From assembly GCF_014203705.1 (NCBI RefSeq), contig NZ_JACHJR010000001.1:3100001-3164000 (forward strand): DNA of 64,000 nucleotides, written 5' to 3'. A program made the translations under genes and the position numbers. The DNA is from Kitasatospora gansuensis. GTDB taxonomy: Bacteria > Actinomycetota > Actinomycetes > Streptomycetales > Streptomycetaceae. Each line of letters begins with the position of its first letter. Within the stretch, counting starts at the first letter, position 1. The notes under the pieces are model-generated. The model saw only the letters and a program-made list of their open reading frames with translations. It made no database searches and had not been told where the DNA came from. Positions 36,392 to 46,513 of the stretch are shown piece after piece.

Positions 36392-36889
36392 GTGACCCAG
36401 ACCAGCGAGAACGTGACCTGGCTCACTCAGTCCGGCTACGACCAGCTCAAGGCCGAGCTGGACTACATGACCGGACCCTGGCGGGCCGAGATCGTCAAGA
36501 AGATCGAGGCGGCCCGCGAGGAGGGTGACCTCAAGGAGAACGCCGGCTACCACGCGGCCCGCGACGACCAGGGCAAGGGCGAGCTGCGGATCCGTCAGCT
36601 CACCCAGCTGCTGGAGCGGGCCAAGGTCGGCGAGGCCCCCGCGGACTCCGGCGTGGTGGCCCCCGGCATGGTCGTGACGATCGCCTTCGACGGCGACGAG
36701 GACGACACCATGGTCTTCCTGCTCGGCTCCCGCGAGATGGCGGGCGCGTCCGACGTGGACGTCTACTCCCCGCAGTCCCCGCTCGGTGCGGCCATCGACG
36801 GGAAGAAGATCGGCGACGAGGCGCACTACGAGCTGCCGAACGGCAAGCGGGCGATGGTCAAGGTGATCGCGGCCAAGCCGCACGCCTGA
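36392..36889 (+). CDS. greA: Transcription elongation factor GreA
   Basis: Rescues backtracked RNA polymerase by stimulating transcript cleavage. The 165-residue protein has the N-terminal coiled coil (about 15-80) whose tip carries the acidic pair in AAREEGDLKENAGYHAARD, and a C-terminal FKBP-like domain (GVVAPGMVVTI...PLGAAIDGKKIGDEAHYELPNG). GTG start with GAGGAG upstream. A large hairpin follows the stop. Confidence 0.95.
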   Translation: MTQTSENVTWLTQSGYDQLKAELDYMTGPWRAEIVKKIEAAREEGDLKENAGYHAARDDQGKGELRIRQLTQLLERAKVGEAPADSGVVAPGMVVTIAFDGDEDDTMVFLLGSREMAGASDVDVYSPQSPLGAAIDGKKIGDEAHYELPNGKRAMVKVIAAKPHA

Positions 36890-36898
36890 TCCCCGGAC

Positions 36899-36948
36899 AC
36901 ACGCGAGCGGCGGCTTCCCCTCCGAAGGGGAAGCCGCCGCTCGCGTGT
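36899..36948. terminator. Large bidirectional hairpin terminator
   Basis: A perfect 23-bp stem (outer ACACGCGAGCGG, inner CTTCCCCT) with a CCGA loop separates greA from the convergent ABC permease gene. Confidence 0.9.
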
Positions 36949-36950
36949 GA

Positions 36951-37808
36951 TCAACCGACCGCGGAGCGGTACTTGCGGACCGACAGCCAGGAGAAGAAGG
37001 CCGTGATGACCAGCGACCACAGCACCGAGAGCAGCACCGCGTTCTCCATCGGCCAGCCGCCGGTGACCGGGCCGACCTGGTTGCCGAACAGGTCACGGCA
37101 GGCCTGCACCGTCGCGCTGAACGGGTTCCAGTAGGCGATCGGCTGCAGCCAGCCCGGCATCGAGCTGACCGGCACGAAGGCGTTCGAGATGAAGGTCAGC
37201 GGGAACAGCCAGATCAGACCGGCCGAGGTGGCCGCCTCCGGGCTGCGCACCGACAGACCGATCAGCGCGCCGATCCAGGAGAAGGAGTAGCCGAGCAGGA
37301 GCAGCAGCCCGAACGCGCCGAGCGCCTTCAGGAAGCCCTCGTGGATCCGCCAGCCGACCAGCACCGCGACGACCATCAGCACCAGCAGGGTGAAGGCGGT
37401 CTGCACCAGGTCGGCCAGCGTGCGGCCGACCAGCACGGCGGAGCGGGTCATCGGGAGCGAGCGGAACCGGTCCACCAGCCCCTTGGTCATGTCCTCCGCG
37501 ATACCGGCCGAGGCGCCGGCCACCGCGAAGGTGACGGTCTGGGCGAAGATGCCCGCCATCAGGAACTGGGTGTACGTGCTGGCGCTCGCGCTGGTGCCGG
37601 GGATCTGGATCGCCCCGCCCATCACGTACGAGAACAGCAGCACGAACATCACCGGCTGCATCAGCCCGAAGACCACGATCTCCGGGATCCGGGTCATCCG
37701 GCGCAGGTTCCGCTTGGCGATCACCCAGGAGTCGTGCAGCATCGCGCCGACACCGTGCCGCTGCTGCGGGACGGCGCCGCCGATCGCGTGTTCGGTGGCC
37801 GTGGTCAT
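36951..37808 (-). CDS. ABC-2 type permease (DrrB-like)
   Basis: The 285-residue membrane protein has six hydrophobic segments with a cytoplasmic N terminus (AMLHDSWVIAKRNLRRMTRIPE). FVPVSSMPGWLQPIAYWNPFSATV near the C terminus is diagnostic for the DrrB/NodJ class of exporters. It forms a transporter with the adjacent ATPase, whose stop overlaps this start by one base (TGATG), giving coupled translation. Substrate is unknown; drugs or lipids are typical. Confidence 0.9.
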   Translation of the reverse strand: MTTATEHAIGGAVPQQRHGVGAMLHDSWVIAKRNLRRMTRIPEIVVFGLMQPVMFVLLFSYVMGGAIQIPGTSASASTYTQFLMAGIFAQTVTFAVAGASAGIAEDMTKGLVDRFRSLPMTRSAVLVGRTLADLVQTAFTLLVLMVVAVLVGWRIHEGFLKALGAFGLLLLLGYSFSWIGALIGLSVRSPEAATSAGLIWLFPLTFISNAFVPVSSMPGWLQPIAYWNPFSATVQACRDLFGNQVGPVTGGWPMENAVLLSVLWSLVITAFFSWLSVRKYRSAVG

Positions 37809-38815
37809 CAGGCGTCCTTCCCGTGGCCCTTGCGGCCCTTGGCGGGCTGCGGCTCGTCCTCGTCCTCGGCCGCCGCGGCCGTGGCGTGGCCGGTCAGCGA
37901 GAGGAACACGTCGTCCAGGGTCGGGCGGCGCAGACCGATGTCGTCGATCTCGATCGAGCGCGAGTCCAGCTCGCGGATCACGTCGGCGAGCACCTTGGCG
38001 CCACCGCTCACCGGGATGGTGATCTTGCGGGTGTTCTTCTCCAGCGACGGGTCGCCCTTGGCGTACGGGGTCAGCGCGGCCAGCGCCTCGGTCACGTCGT
38101 CGCGCCGGTGCACCACCACCTCGACCCGCTCGCCGCCGATCTGGGCCTTGAGCTCGTCGGCGGTGCCGCGGGCGATCACCTTGCCGTGGTCGACCACCGC
38201 GATGTCGTGGGCGAGGCGGTCCGCCTCCTCCAGGTACTGGGTGGTCAGCAGCAGGGTGGTGCCCTGCTCGACCAGGGTCTCGATGACCTCCCAGAGCGCG
38301 AGCCGGTTGCGCGGGTCCAGACCCGTGGTCGGCTCGTCCAGGAACATCACCGGGGGCCGGACCACCAGCGCGGCCGCCAGGTCGAGCCGGCGACGCATAC
38401 CGCCGGAGTAGGTCTTGGCGGTGCGGTCGGCGGCCTCGGTGAGGTTGAACCACTCCAGCAGCTCGCGGGCGCGGGCCTTCGCGTCCCGCACGCTCATCTG
38501 GTAGAGCTCGCCGACCATCTGCAGGTTCTCACGGCCCGTCAGGTACTCGTCGACGGCGGCGTACTGACCGGAGAGACCGATCAGGCTGCGCACCTTGTTC
38601 GGGTGCTTGAGCACGTCCACCCCAGCGACCACGGCGTGGCCGGAGTCCGGGCGGAGCAGGGTGGTGAGCACGCGGACCGTGGTGGTCTTGCCGGCGCCGT
38701 TCGGGCCGAGCAGTCCGAGAACCGTGCCCTCCGGAACGTCGAGGCTGACGCCGTCGAGGGCACGTACGTCACCGAAGGTCTTGACCAGGTTCTCGGCTTG
38801 GATGGCTGGCGCCAT
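37808..38815 (-). CDS. ABC transporter ATPase (DrrA-like)
   Basis: 335 residues. Walker A GPNGAGKTT at about 38-46, signature YSGGMRRRLDLA near 136-147, Walker B VMFLDEPTTGLD and a C-terminal regulatory region typical of DrrA, ending in a Glu/Asp- then Lys-rich tail (EDEDEPQPAKGRKGHGK). First gene of the two-gene exporter operon. Its promoter region carries a set of palindromes about 110-145 bp upstream. Confidence 0.92.
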   Translation of the reverse strand: MAPAIQAENLVKTFGDVRALDGVSLDVPEGTVLGLLGPNGAGKTTTVRVLTTLLRPDSGHAVVAGVDVLKHPNKVRSLIGLSGQYAAVDEYLTGRENLQMVGELYQMSVRDAKARARELLEWFNLTEAADRTAKTYSGGMRRRLDLAAALVVRPPVMFLDEPTTGLDPRNRLALWEVIETLVEQGTTLLLTTQYLEEADRLAHDIAVVDHGKVIARGTADELKAQIGGERVEVVVHRRDDVTEALAALTPYAKGDPSLEKNTRKITIPVSGGAKVLADVIRELDSRSIEIDDIGLRRPTLDDVFLSLTGHATAAAAEDEDEPQPAKGRKGHGKDA

Positions 38816-38922
38816 GAGCCTGCCTCATCTCCTCTGACGATATGACTGATATGTCCACTCTGACCCGAGGGGAATACCCGAGCGAACCGGATTCCATGCC
38901 GGGGAGCGACATCGGAGAAACA

Positions 38923-38960
38923 CGATGCATCGCGAGAATGACAGCTCGCGATATATCGCG
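38923..38960. promoter_or_regulatory. Cluster of palindromes upstream of the DrrAB-type exporter
   Basis: CGATGCATCG (38923-38932) and CGCGATATATCGCG (38947-38960) are perfect palindromes, linked by ATCGCGAG (38929-38936) and CTCGCGAT (38945-38952), an exact inverted repeat over an 8-bp spacer. Nested symmetry like this fits a cooperative PadR- or TetR-type repressor. Near the gene start GATATG-act-GATATG forms a direct repeat. No regulator gene is adjacent. Confidence 0.65.
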
Positions 38961-39073
38961 TCAAGGATCGGGCGCATGGCGCAGCAAGGACAGCGCGGAG
39001 CCGATCCGCGCTGACACCCTCTCAGTTGGGACTGACAACCGCCCCTGGTTTTCCGGCTGCTGGGACCTTTCGA

Positions 39074-40285
<1,212 letters not shown>

Positions 40286-40307
40286 GGAATCCTTACTTGG
40301 CAGAACC

Positions 40308-40423
40308 CAGGGGCTCGAGGAACGGCGACGCCGACCTCAGGAGCGTTGCAGATACGTGGGTGGTCAGGCACTTTCGCAGTGATACCCGCCAGCCACGAAC
40401 CGTCGCCGTTCCCCGAGCCCCTG
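40308..40423 (+). repeat. 116-bp structured palindromic element, copy D (diverged)
   Basis: Same length and ends as copy A but with more internal changes. In the outer stem G is replaced by A at position 11 (one mismatch), while the mismatch at position 17 seen in the other copies is repaired to G-C. The core GGTCAGGCACTTTCGC is kept. It is the only copy between codirectional genes: 22 bp after the metB stop and 22 bp before the ilvA start on the minus strand. Confidence 0.85.
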
Positions 40424-40445
40424 GTGGTGCAACCGACTGTGCTGC

Positions 40446-41600
40446 CTAGCCGAGCGCGCGGGTCAGGTCCGCCAGGAGGTCGTCGATCGCCTCGATGCCG
40501 ACGGAGACGCGGACCAGGTCCGAGGGGACCTCCAGCGCGGAGCCCGCCACCGAGGCGTGCGTCATCCGGCCCGGGTGCTCGATCAGCGACTCGACGCCGC
40601 CCAGCGACTCGCCGAGGGTGAAGAGTTCGGCCCGGTTGCAGACGTCCACCGCGGCCTGCTCGCCACCGTTGACCCGGAACGAGACCATGCCGCCGAACGC
40701 CTTCATCTGCTTGGCGGCGATGTCGTGCCCGGGGTGCGAGGGCAGACCGGGGTAGATCACCTGGCTGACCTTGGGGTGGGCGGAGAGCAGCTCGGCGACC
40801 TTCGCGGCGTTGGAGCTGTGCCGGTCCATCCGGACGCCCAGGGTCTTGATGCCGCGCAGCACCAGCCAGGCGTCGAACGGCCCGGCCACCGCGCCCATCG
40901 CGTTCTGGTGGTACGCCAGCTCCTCGCCGAGTCCGGCCTCGGCCGCCACCAGGGCGCCGCCGACCACGTCGGAGTGGCCGCCCATGTACTTGGTGGTCGA
41001 GTGCACCACCACGTCGGCGCCGAACGAGAGCGGCTGCTGCAGGTACGGGCTGGCGAAGGTGTTGTCCACCACCAGCAGCGCACCGGCCTGGTGGGCCACC
41101 TCGGCCAGCCCGGCGATGTCGGAGATCCCGAGCAGCGGGTTGGAGGGGGTCTCCACCCAGAGCGCGCGGGTGTTGGGGCGCAGCGCGTCCCGGACGGCGG
41201 CCAGGTTCTGGGTGTCGGCGACGGAGAACTCGACGCCCCAGCGGGTGAGCACCTTGGCGAACAGCCGGAAGGTGCCGCCGTAGGCGTCGTTCGGGATGAC
41301 GATGTGGTCGCCCGGCTTCAGCACGGTGCGCAGCAGGGTGTCCTCGGCGGCGAGGCCGGAGGCGAAGGCGAGGCCACGGGCGCCGCCCTCGATCGCGGCG
41401 AGGCACTCCTCGAGCGCGGTCCGGGTGGGGTTGGCGGAACGGCTGTACTCGTAGCCGTTCCGGAGGCCGCCGACGCCGTCCTGCTTGTAGGTGGACACCT
41501 GGTAGATCGGCGTGACGACGGCCCCGGTCTGGGGGTCTGCTTCCTGACCCGCGTGGATGGCGAGAGTCTCGAAGCCCTGGGGAAGCTGGTGCTCGGTCAT
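40446..41600 (-). CDS. metB: Cystathionine gamma-synthase
   Basis: PLP enzyme of the Cys/Met metabolism family, 384 residues, joining an activated homoserine with cysteine to form cystathionine. The PLP lysine is in HSTTKYMGGHSD at about residue 203; SANPTRTALEECLAAIEGG and GESLGGVESLIEHPGRMTHA are class motifs. It could be a gamma-lyase, which shares these motifs; naming follows the usual Streptomyces annotation. ATG at 41598-41600 has no clear ribosome-binding site, so it may be leaderless. cbs at 50 kb does the reverse-direction chemistry. Confidence 0.87.
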   Translation of the reverse strand: MTEHQLPQGFETLAIHAGQEADPQTGAVVTPIYQVSTYKQDGVGGLRNGYEYSRSANPTRTALEECLAAIEGGARGLAFASGLAAEDTLLRTVLKPGDHIVIPNDAYGGTFRLFAKVLTRWGVEFSVADTQNLAAVRDALRPNTRALWVETPSNPLLGISDIAGLAEVAHQAGALLVVDNTFASPYLQQPLSFGADVVVHSTTKYMGGHSDVVGGALVAAEAGLGEELAYHQNAMGAVAGPFDAWLVLRGIKTLGVRMDRHSSNAAKVAELLSAHPKVSQVIYPGLPSHPGHDIAAKQMKAFGGMVSFRVNGGEQAAVDVCNRAELFTLGESLGGVESLIEHPGRMTHASVAGSALEVPSDLVRVSVGIEAIDDLLADLTRALG

Positions 41601-41750
41601 ACCGCTGAGCCTAGTGGTCGAAACGGGCCAAGGGCGGGCAGAGCGCCCGCGTTGCCGACCGCCCGTCAAGTGCGGCCCGCCGGGCGGCTACGATCTGCAC
41701 TTTCCGCACACATGTTCAGGCTGCGGACGGAACGTCAAGGGGAGGACCGC

Positions 41751-43397
41751 ATGGGCACGCCCGCGCGACCCACCGGAATGAGCACTGCGGGGCGGGCCGC
41801 CCTGGCGGTCGCCATGCTGGTCGGCTTCTATCTGCTCGCGGCCGGCATCGTGCTCGGTGTGCTGGGCCTCGACATCGCGCTGGTGGTGGAGACCGGGCGG
41901 TTCAACGCGCTGATCGGCAAGGTGGTCCTGGTCAGCCTGGCCTTCGCGTACCCGGTGCTCCGGGTGGTCTTCCTGACCCGCCGTCCGCGGGAGCGGGGCG
42001 AGGCGCACGGCCTGCTGGTGACCCGGGCCCAGCAGCCGGAGCTGTGGGCCAGGGTGGACCGGATCGCCGAGCGGACCGGCGTCCGCGGCCCGGCCGAGAT
42101 CCGGCTGATCCCCGAGGTCAACGCGGGCGTCCGGGAGGAGACCAGGCTGCTCGGGCTGATCCCCGGCAAGCGGCACCTGGTGATCGGCGCGCCGCTGCTG
42201 ATCGGTCTGACCGAGGCCGAGCTGGACTCGGTGCTGGCCCACGAGTTCGGCCACTACAGCAACCGCGACGTCCGGCTGGCCGGGGTCACGGTGGCCGGGC
42301 GGACCGCGATCCTGCACACCATCGAAAGCCTGCACGCGCGCGCCGACGGCCACCAGGCCGAGCAGGAGGCCGAGCTCAGGGCGAAGGCCGCCAAGCGGCT
42401 GGCCAAGGGCAAGAAGGTCTCCGACGAGGAGGCGGGCGGCGGTGTCGACCGGGTGCTGGCCAAGCTCTTCACCCAGTACGCCAAGCTGTACTTCCGGGTC
42501 TCCGAGTCGGTGAGCCGCCGTCAGGAGTTCGCCGCCGACCGGTCCGCCGCCGCCATCGCCGGGCGGGACGCCACCGCCGCCGCGCTGCGCCGGCTGCCGC
42601 TGCTGGCCGCCGCCGAGGACTTCTACCTGCACCGGTACGCCACCATCGGCTGGTCCGCCGGCCTGCTGCCGATGCCGGGTCAGGTGTACGGCGGGCTGGC
42701 CGAGCTGCTCGCCGACCCGAAGCGCCGGCAGGAGCTGGCCGAGCTGACGCTGGATCAGGACGAGGACCAGGCCGACCCGTACGACTCGCACCCGCCGATC
42801 GCCCAGCGGGTGGCCGCGATCGAGGCGCTGCCCGAGGACGGCCGGGCCGCCGAGGGGTCCGGCTCCGCGCTCGTGCTGCTGCGCGAGGCCGAACGGACGC
42901 TGGCCGACCTGGAGTCGGTCTCGCTGGTGCCCGAGGCCGCGACCAAGCGCCGGGTGGAGTGGCCCGAGCTGGTGCAGACCGCCTGCCTGGCCGACTGCCG
43001 CGAGGACTGCCAGCCGGTCCTGACCGCGCTCACCTCCGCCGGGCTGCCCGGCACGGTCGAGGCGCTGCTGGACGCGATCGACGCCGGCCGCACCTGGGAG
43101 CTGGCCGGCCGGCTCCCGCGCGACGAGCGGACCACCGCCGCGACCGGCCTGGCCGCCCGGGAGGCCGCCCGTCCGGTCTTCCGCGGCAGCCTGGCCCGGC
43201 TCACCGTGCTGGCGCTGGCCGAATCGGGCCTGGCCCACTGGGAGTTCTCCTGGTCCACCGCCGCCGTCCTGCACCTGCCGGACGGCTGGGACGAGGCCTT
43301 CACCTCCGCCCTGGACGCCGCGGTCGCGGACGCCCCGGACACCGCCCCACTGCGCACCCTGCTCACCACCGCCGGGCTCACCCCGGCCGCTCACTGA
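41751..43397 (+). CDS. M48-family membrane zinc metalloprotease
   Basis: 548 residues with two N-terminal membrane helices (about 17-39 and 50-75), then a peptidase domain with HEFGH at 164-168 and the third-ligand region RRQEFAADRSA. A region rich in Lys/Glu follows the active site (QEAELRAKAAKRLAKGKK). The C-terminal 180 residues have no family I recognise. Related HtpX proteins remove damaged membrane proteins. AAGGGGAGGA lies before the ATG. The next gene starts 18 bp after its stop, so the two form an operon. Confidence 0.88.
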   Translation: MGTPARPTGMSTAGRAALAVAMLVGFYLLAAGIVLGVLGLDIALVVETGRFNALIGKVVLVSLAFAYPVLRVVFLTRRPRERGEAHGLLVTRAQQPELWARVDRIAERTGVRGPAEIRLIPEVNAGVREETRLLGLIPGKRHLVIGAPLLIGLTEAELDSVLAHEFGHYSNRDVRLAGVTVAGRTAILHTIESLHARADGHQAEQEAELRAKAAKRLAKGKKVSDEEAGGGVDRVLAKLFTQYAKLYFRVSESVSRRQEFAADRSAAAIAGRDATAAALRRLPLLAAAEDFYLHRYATIGWSAGLLPMPGQVYGGLAELLADPKRRQELAELTLDQDEDQADPYDSHPPIAQRVAAIEALPEDGRAAEGSGSALVLLREAERTLADLESVSLVPEAATKRRVEWPELVQTACLADCREDCQPVLTALTSAGLPGTVEALLDAIDAGRTWELAGRLPRDERTTAATGLAAREAARPVFRGSLARLTVLALAESGLAHWEFSWSTAAVLHLPDGWDEAFTSALDAAVADAPDTAPLRTLLTTAGLTPAAH

Positions 43398-43415
43398 ACC
43401 ACCGGAGCCCCACGC

Positions 43416-44462
43416 ATGCTGTTCCTCACCATCGCCGTCTGCGCGCTGCTGTTCACCCTGTTCAAGTCGCTGAAGGCCAAGCGGGCCGCCAACGTGAGCC
43501 ACGCCGAGGTGCTGTCCGACCCGGCCCGGGCCTCCCAGTTCGGGCTGGTGCCCAACCAGGGCCTGGTGCTCGGCCGCACCACGGTCGACGACGACGCCCG
43601 GATCGCCCTGTCCGCCGTCCGGGACGGCAGCTGGCGGGAGGCCGCCGCGTACATCGACGCGGCGGGCACCGACTGGGACGAGCGCTGGAGCCGGACCGAG
43701 CTCTTCGTCGGCCCGGCCTCCCGGGACGACAGCTGGCTGAACGCCTGGCGGATGGAGCAGCCGGACAACTCCGACGCCGCCGCGCTGCACGTGGACGCCC
43801 TGGTCCACGCGGGCTGGGCGATCCGCGGCTCCGGCTACGCCAACAGCGTCACCGACGAGATGCGGGACGGCTTCGTACGGAAGCTCGAGCAGGCCACCGA
43901 GGCCGCCGCCGAGGCCGTCCGGCTGGCCCCGGCCGCCGACCCGAGCCCGTACCTGGCCCAGCTCGCGCTGGCCCGGGGGAACAACTGGTCGAACGACCAG
44001 TTCCGGGAGTTCTGGGCCGAGGTGGTCAAGCGCACCCCGCTGAACCGGGACGCGCACTGGCAGGCCATGCAGTACTGGTGCCGCAAGTGGCACGGCAGCG
44101 ACGACCTGATGCACGCCTTCGTGGACGGCGCGATCGCCGCCGCCCCGGCCGGCAGCCTGCTCAGCACCCTCAAGCTGGACGCCCACAGCGAGCAGGACGG
44201 CAAGGCCGAGACCAGGAACACCGCCGAACTGCGGGCCGCCGTGGACACCGTGCTGGCCGACATCGCGGCCGCCCGGCCGGACCACCCGGAGCTGCCCGGC
44301 GCCCGTGGCCGGGTGGTCGGCTTCCTGGCCGGCCAGGGCCGGCACGCCGAGGCGCTGGCACAGTTCCAGGCGCTCGGCCCGGTGATCCCGGCCCCGTTCC
44401 TGGGCGAGCCGGACGAGTTCGTCGAGCTCCGGGCCCGGACCGTGGTCGCCCTCTCCCGCTGA
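43416..44462 (+). CDS. Membrane-anchored TPR-like protein, unknown function
   Basis: 348 residues: one N-terminal hydrophobic segment (about 2-18) followed by an alpha-helical cytoplasmic region with Ala-rich helices resembling TPR repeats and the Trp-rich motif [19 protein letters not shown]. No catalytic motif is visible. The gene follows the M48 protease by 18 bp and probably acts with it; in other Streptomyces a similar gene sits in the same place, as I recall. Confidence 0.7.
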   Translation: MLFLTIAVCALLFTLFKSLKAKRAANVSHAEVLSDPARASQFGLVPNQGLVLGRTTVDDDARIALSAVRDGSWREAAAYIDAAGTDWDERWSRTELFVGPASRDDSWLNAWRMEQPDNSDAAALHVDALVHAGWAIRGSGYANSVTDEMRDGFVRKLEQATEAAAEAVRLAPAADPSPYLAQLALARGNNWSNDQFREFWAEVVKRTPLNRDAHWQAMQYWCRKWHGSDDLMHAFVDGAIAAAPAGSLLSTLKLDAHSEQDGKAETRNTAELRAAVDTVLADIAAARPDHPELPGARGRVVGFLAGQGRHAEALAQFQALGPVIPAPFLGEPDEFVELRARTVVALSR

Positions 44463-44547
44463 CGCCGACCGGTCGGCCGCCCGGCGGAATCCCGGGCGGC
44501 CGCCGGGCGTTGAAGGGGGCACCGTCCCCCGATCCTTGGGAGCAGCC

Positions 44548-45213
44548 GTGCTGTTCAACCGTCACAAGAGCGAGCTGGTCACCGCCGAGCAGGCCCTGCC
44601 CGGGCGGGCGGCCCCGCTGTTCACGCTGACCGAGCCGCACACCGTGCTCGGCACCCCGCTGACCGGCCCCTACCCCGCCGGTCTGGAGACCGCCGACTTC
44701 GCGATGGGCTGCTTCTGGGGCGCCGAGCGGAAGTTCTGGGAGCTGGACGGCGTCTGGACCACCCTGGTCGGCTACCAGGGCGGGCACACCGAGAACCCGA
44801 CGTACGAAGAGGTGTGCAGCGGCCGGACGGGCCACACCGAGGCGGTCCGGGTGGTCTACGACCCGGCGCTGGTCAGCTACGAGACGCTGCTGAAGACCTT
44901 CTGGGAGGCGCACGACCCGACCCAGGGCTTCCGCCAGGGCAACGACCAGGGCACCCAGTACCGCTCCGCCGCCTACACCCACACCCCGGAGCAGGCGGCC
45001 GCCCTGGCCGCTTCGCAGGCCGCCTTCCAGCCCGCCCTGACCGCGATCGGCCTGGGCCCGATCACCACCGAGACCGGCCCGGCCGGCCCGTTCTACCCGG
45101 CCGAGCCCTACCACCAGCAGTACCTCTCCGACGCCAAGAACCCGAACGGCTACTGCGGCCTCGGCGGCACCGGCGCCAGCTGCCCGATCGGCGTGGCCAA
45201 GACGGACAGCTGA
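44548..45213 (+). CDS. msrA: Peptide methionine sulfoxide reductase A
   Basis: Reduces methionine-S-sulfoxide in proteins. 221 residues, with catalytic Cys55 in AMGCFWGAE and the conserved [27 protein letters not shown]-terminal cysteines in [15 protein letters not shown] are the resolving cysteines. The GTG at 44548 follows GGGAG; a TTG four codons earlier is less likely. A second copy of the last 18 codons occurs at 46396. Confidence 0.94.
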   Translation: MLFNRHKSELVTAEQALPGRAAPLFTLTEPHTVLGTPLTGPYPAGLETADFAMGCFWGAERKFWELDGVWTTLVGYQGGHTENPTYEEVCSGRTGHTEAVRVVYDPALVSYETLLKTFWEAHDPTQGFRQGNDQGTQYRSAAYTHTPEQAAALAASQAAFQPALTAIGLGPITTETGPAGPFYPAEPYHQQYLSDAKNPNGYCGLGGTGASCPIGVAKTDS

Positions 45214-45224
45214 AGCATCCGCAC

Positions 45225-45269
45225 ACGGTTCGAGCCCTCCCCGGTCTTCCGGGTGAGGGCTCGAACCGT
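45225..45269. terminator. Strong bidirectional hairpin terminator
   Basis: ACGGTTCGAGCCCTC pairs perfectly with its complement, and inside it CCCGG-TCTT-CCGGG extends the stem. It separates msrA from the convergent AraC-type gene. Confidence 0.9.
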
Positions 45270-45283
45270 CGAGCGTCGTCCCG

Positions 45284-46150
45284 TCAGAGCGCAGTTCGCT
45301 CCACCGGGATCCACAGCTGGGTGTCCGACTCCGTCCAGTCCGCCGACGGTCGGGTACGCAGGATCTCGGGCCCCGGCCGACTCGCGTACGGGTTGGACGG
45401 GAACCACTGCGTGAACACGTCCCGCCACAGGTGCTGAAGCGCCTGCGGGTACGGCCCGGTGTTCTCGAAGACGGCCCACGTACCCGCCGGGACAGTAAGC
45501 ACGTCAAGGTCCTCGGGTGCCTCGGCGCTGGTCACCACCGCATGCCAGTAGTCGAGTTCGCTTCCCTCCTCACGGCTGTCGGAGAGATGCGCGATCACCG
45601 AGAGGATCCCCTCCGGCTCCTGGTCGGACAGGCTCGCGATGCGCTGCACAGTCTCCGGTCCGATGCTCCGAACATGCTCGGCGATGTGCGGGTTCACCCC
45701 CTCGTGGATCAGAGGGACTGTGGCCTTCTTGCCGACGACACGGAACTCCTCCTTCTCCACGACCTGGTACTTCATGGTGCTGCTCCCTTCGATGACGAGT
45801 CGGAAGGACATCCGGGACTGGGACTGCAGAGCCGCACCGGTCCGCCTGGCCTCACCGGGACCGACACCGTGCACCGCGCGGAACGCCCGTGCGAACGCCT
45901 CGGCCGATCCGTAGCCGTACCGCGTCGCGACGTCCAGCAGCGTCCGCTCCCCCGCGAGCACCTCGGCCCCCGCGACGGTCAGCCGCCGGCGCCGGACGTA
46001 CTCCGACAGCGGGATCCCGGCCAGCATGGAGAACAGCCGCCGCAAGTGGTAGTCGGACGTCAGCGCGATGCGGGCCAGCTCGGCCACATCGATCTGCTGG
46101 TCGAGATTGCCCTCGATGTGTTCCATGGCCTGGTTCAGCCGTTCCAGCAC
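45284..46150 (-). CDS. AraC-family regulator with GyrI-like effector domain
   Basis: 288 residues. Two helix-turn-helix motifs at about 10-100 (AELARIALTSDYHLRRLFSMLAGIPLSEYVRRRRL and GYGSAEAFARAFRAVHG) precede a GyrI/SOUL-type domain (about 125-288; MKYQVVEKEEFRVVGKKATVPL...TVPAGTWAVFENTGPYP). E. coli Rob and SbmC and the BmrR sensor share this ligand-binding fold for drugs. It lies between msrA and a duplicate of the msrA end, so it may be an acquired gene. Confidence 0.88.
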   Translation of the reverse strand: MLERLNQAMEHIEGNLDQQIDVAELARIALTSDYHLRRLFSMLAGIPLSEYVRRRRLTVAGAEVLAGERTLLDVATRYGYGSAEAFARAFRAVHGVGPGEARRTGAALQSQSRMSFRLVIEGSSTMKYQVVEKEEFRVVGKKATVPLIHEGVNPHIAEHVRSIGPETVQRIASLSDQEPEGILSVIAHLSDSREEGSELDYWHAVVTSAEAPEDLDVLTVPAGTWAVFENTGPYPQALQHLWRDVFTQWFPSNPYASRPGPEILRTRPSADWTESDTQLWIPVERTAL

Positions 46151-46395
46151 CCCGGTCTCCTTCCCTTTCGATCACTCACCCTAGGAAGTCCTCACCCTGC
46201 CGCACCCGACATCCTGTGCCCGCTTCGGTCGGGTACGAGAGACCACCGGCGGTCTCCTCACCCCCACGAATCGGAGTCGGACCAGCACCACGGCACGACC
46301 GCAGCACACTCGCCGGCCACCCGCTATGAAGCCACCGGCCAACTCGCCCTCCTACAACGGGCGCTGTGCCACTACGGGTCACATGGCAGAGCAGA

Positions 46396-46449
46396 CTCGG
46401 CGGCACCGGCGCCAGCTACCCGATCGGCGTGGCCCGCACCGAGGGCTGA
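46396..46449 (+). pseudogene. Duplicate of the msrA 3' end (18 codons including stop)
   Basis: These 54 bases match msrA 45160-45213 at 47 positions, in the same frame and orientation, and end in the same TGA. The resolving Cys codon TGC has become TAC. Upstream similarity stops sharply at CTCGGCGGC. No start codon or catalytic part is present, so it is a fragment, not a gene. It is followed by a strong terminator, as a real msrA end would be. The rest of the 363-bp gap (46151-46513) holds the AraC gene promoter. Confidence 0.75.
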
Positions 46450-46464
46450 CGGTCGCTCAGCACG

Positions 46465-46500
46465 ACGAAGGCCCCGCCGGGAAACCGGCGGGGCCTTCGT
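46465..46500. terminator. Bidirectional hairpin terminator with GAAA loop
   Basis: ACGAAGGCCCCGCCGG and its perfect complement surround a GAAA tetraloop; 15 bp after the msrA tail fragment and 13 bp from the lipoprotein stop on the other strand. Confidence 0.9.
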
Positions 46501-46513
46501 CACGTACGGGGTG

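Noticed and set aside
40557..44629. Very long open frames on other frames and the opposite strand around the M48 protease region (up to about 950 codons)
   Set aside because: They run antisense or out of frame through genes with clear catalytic motifs. At this GC content stop codons are rare in the non-coding frames, and the translations are low-complexity Arg/Gly/His strings.
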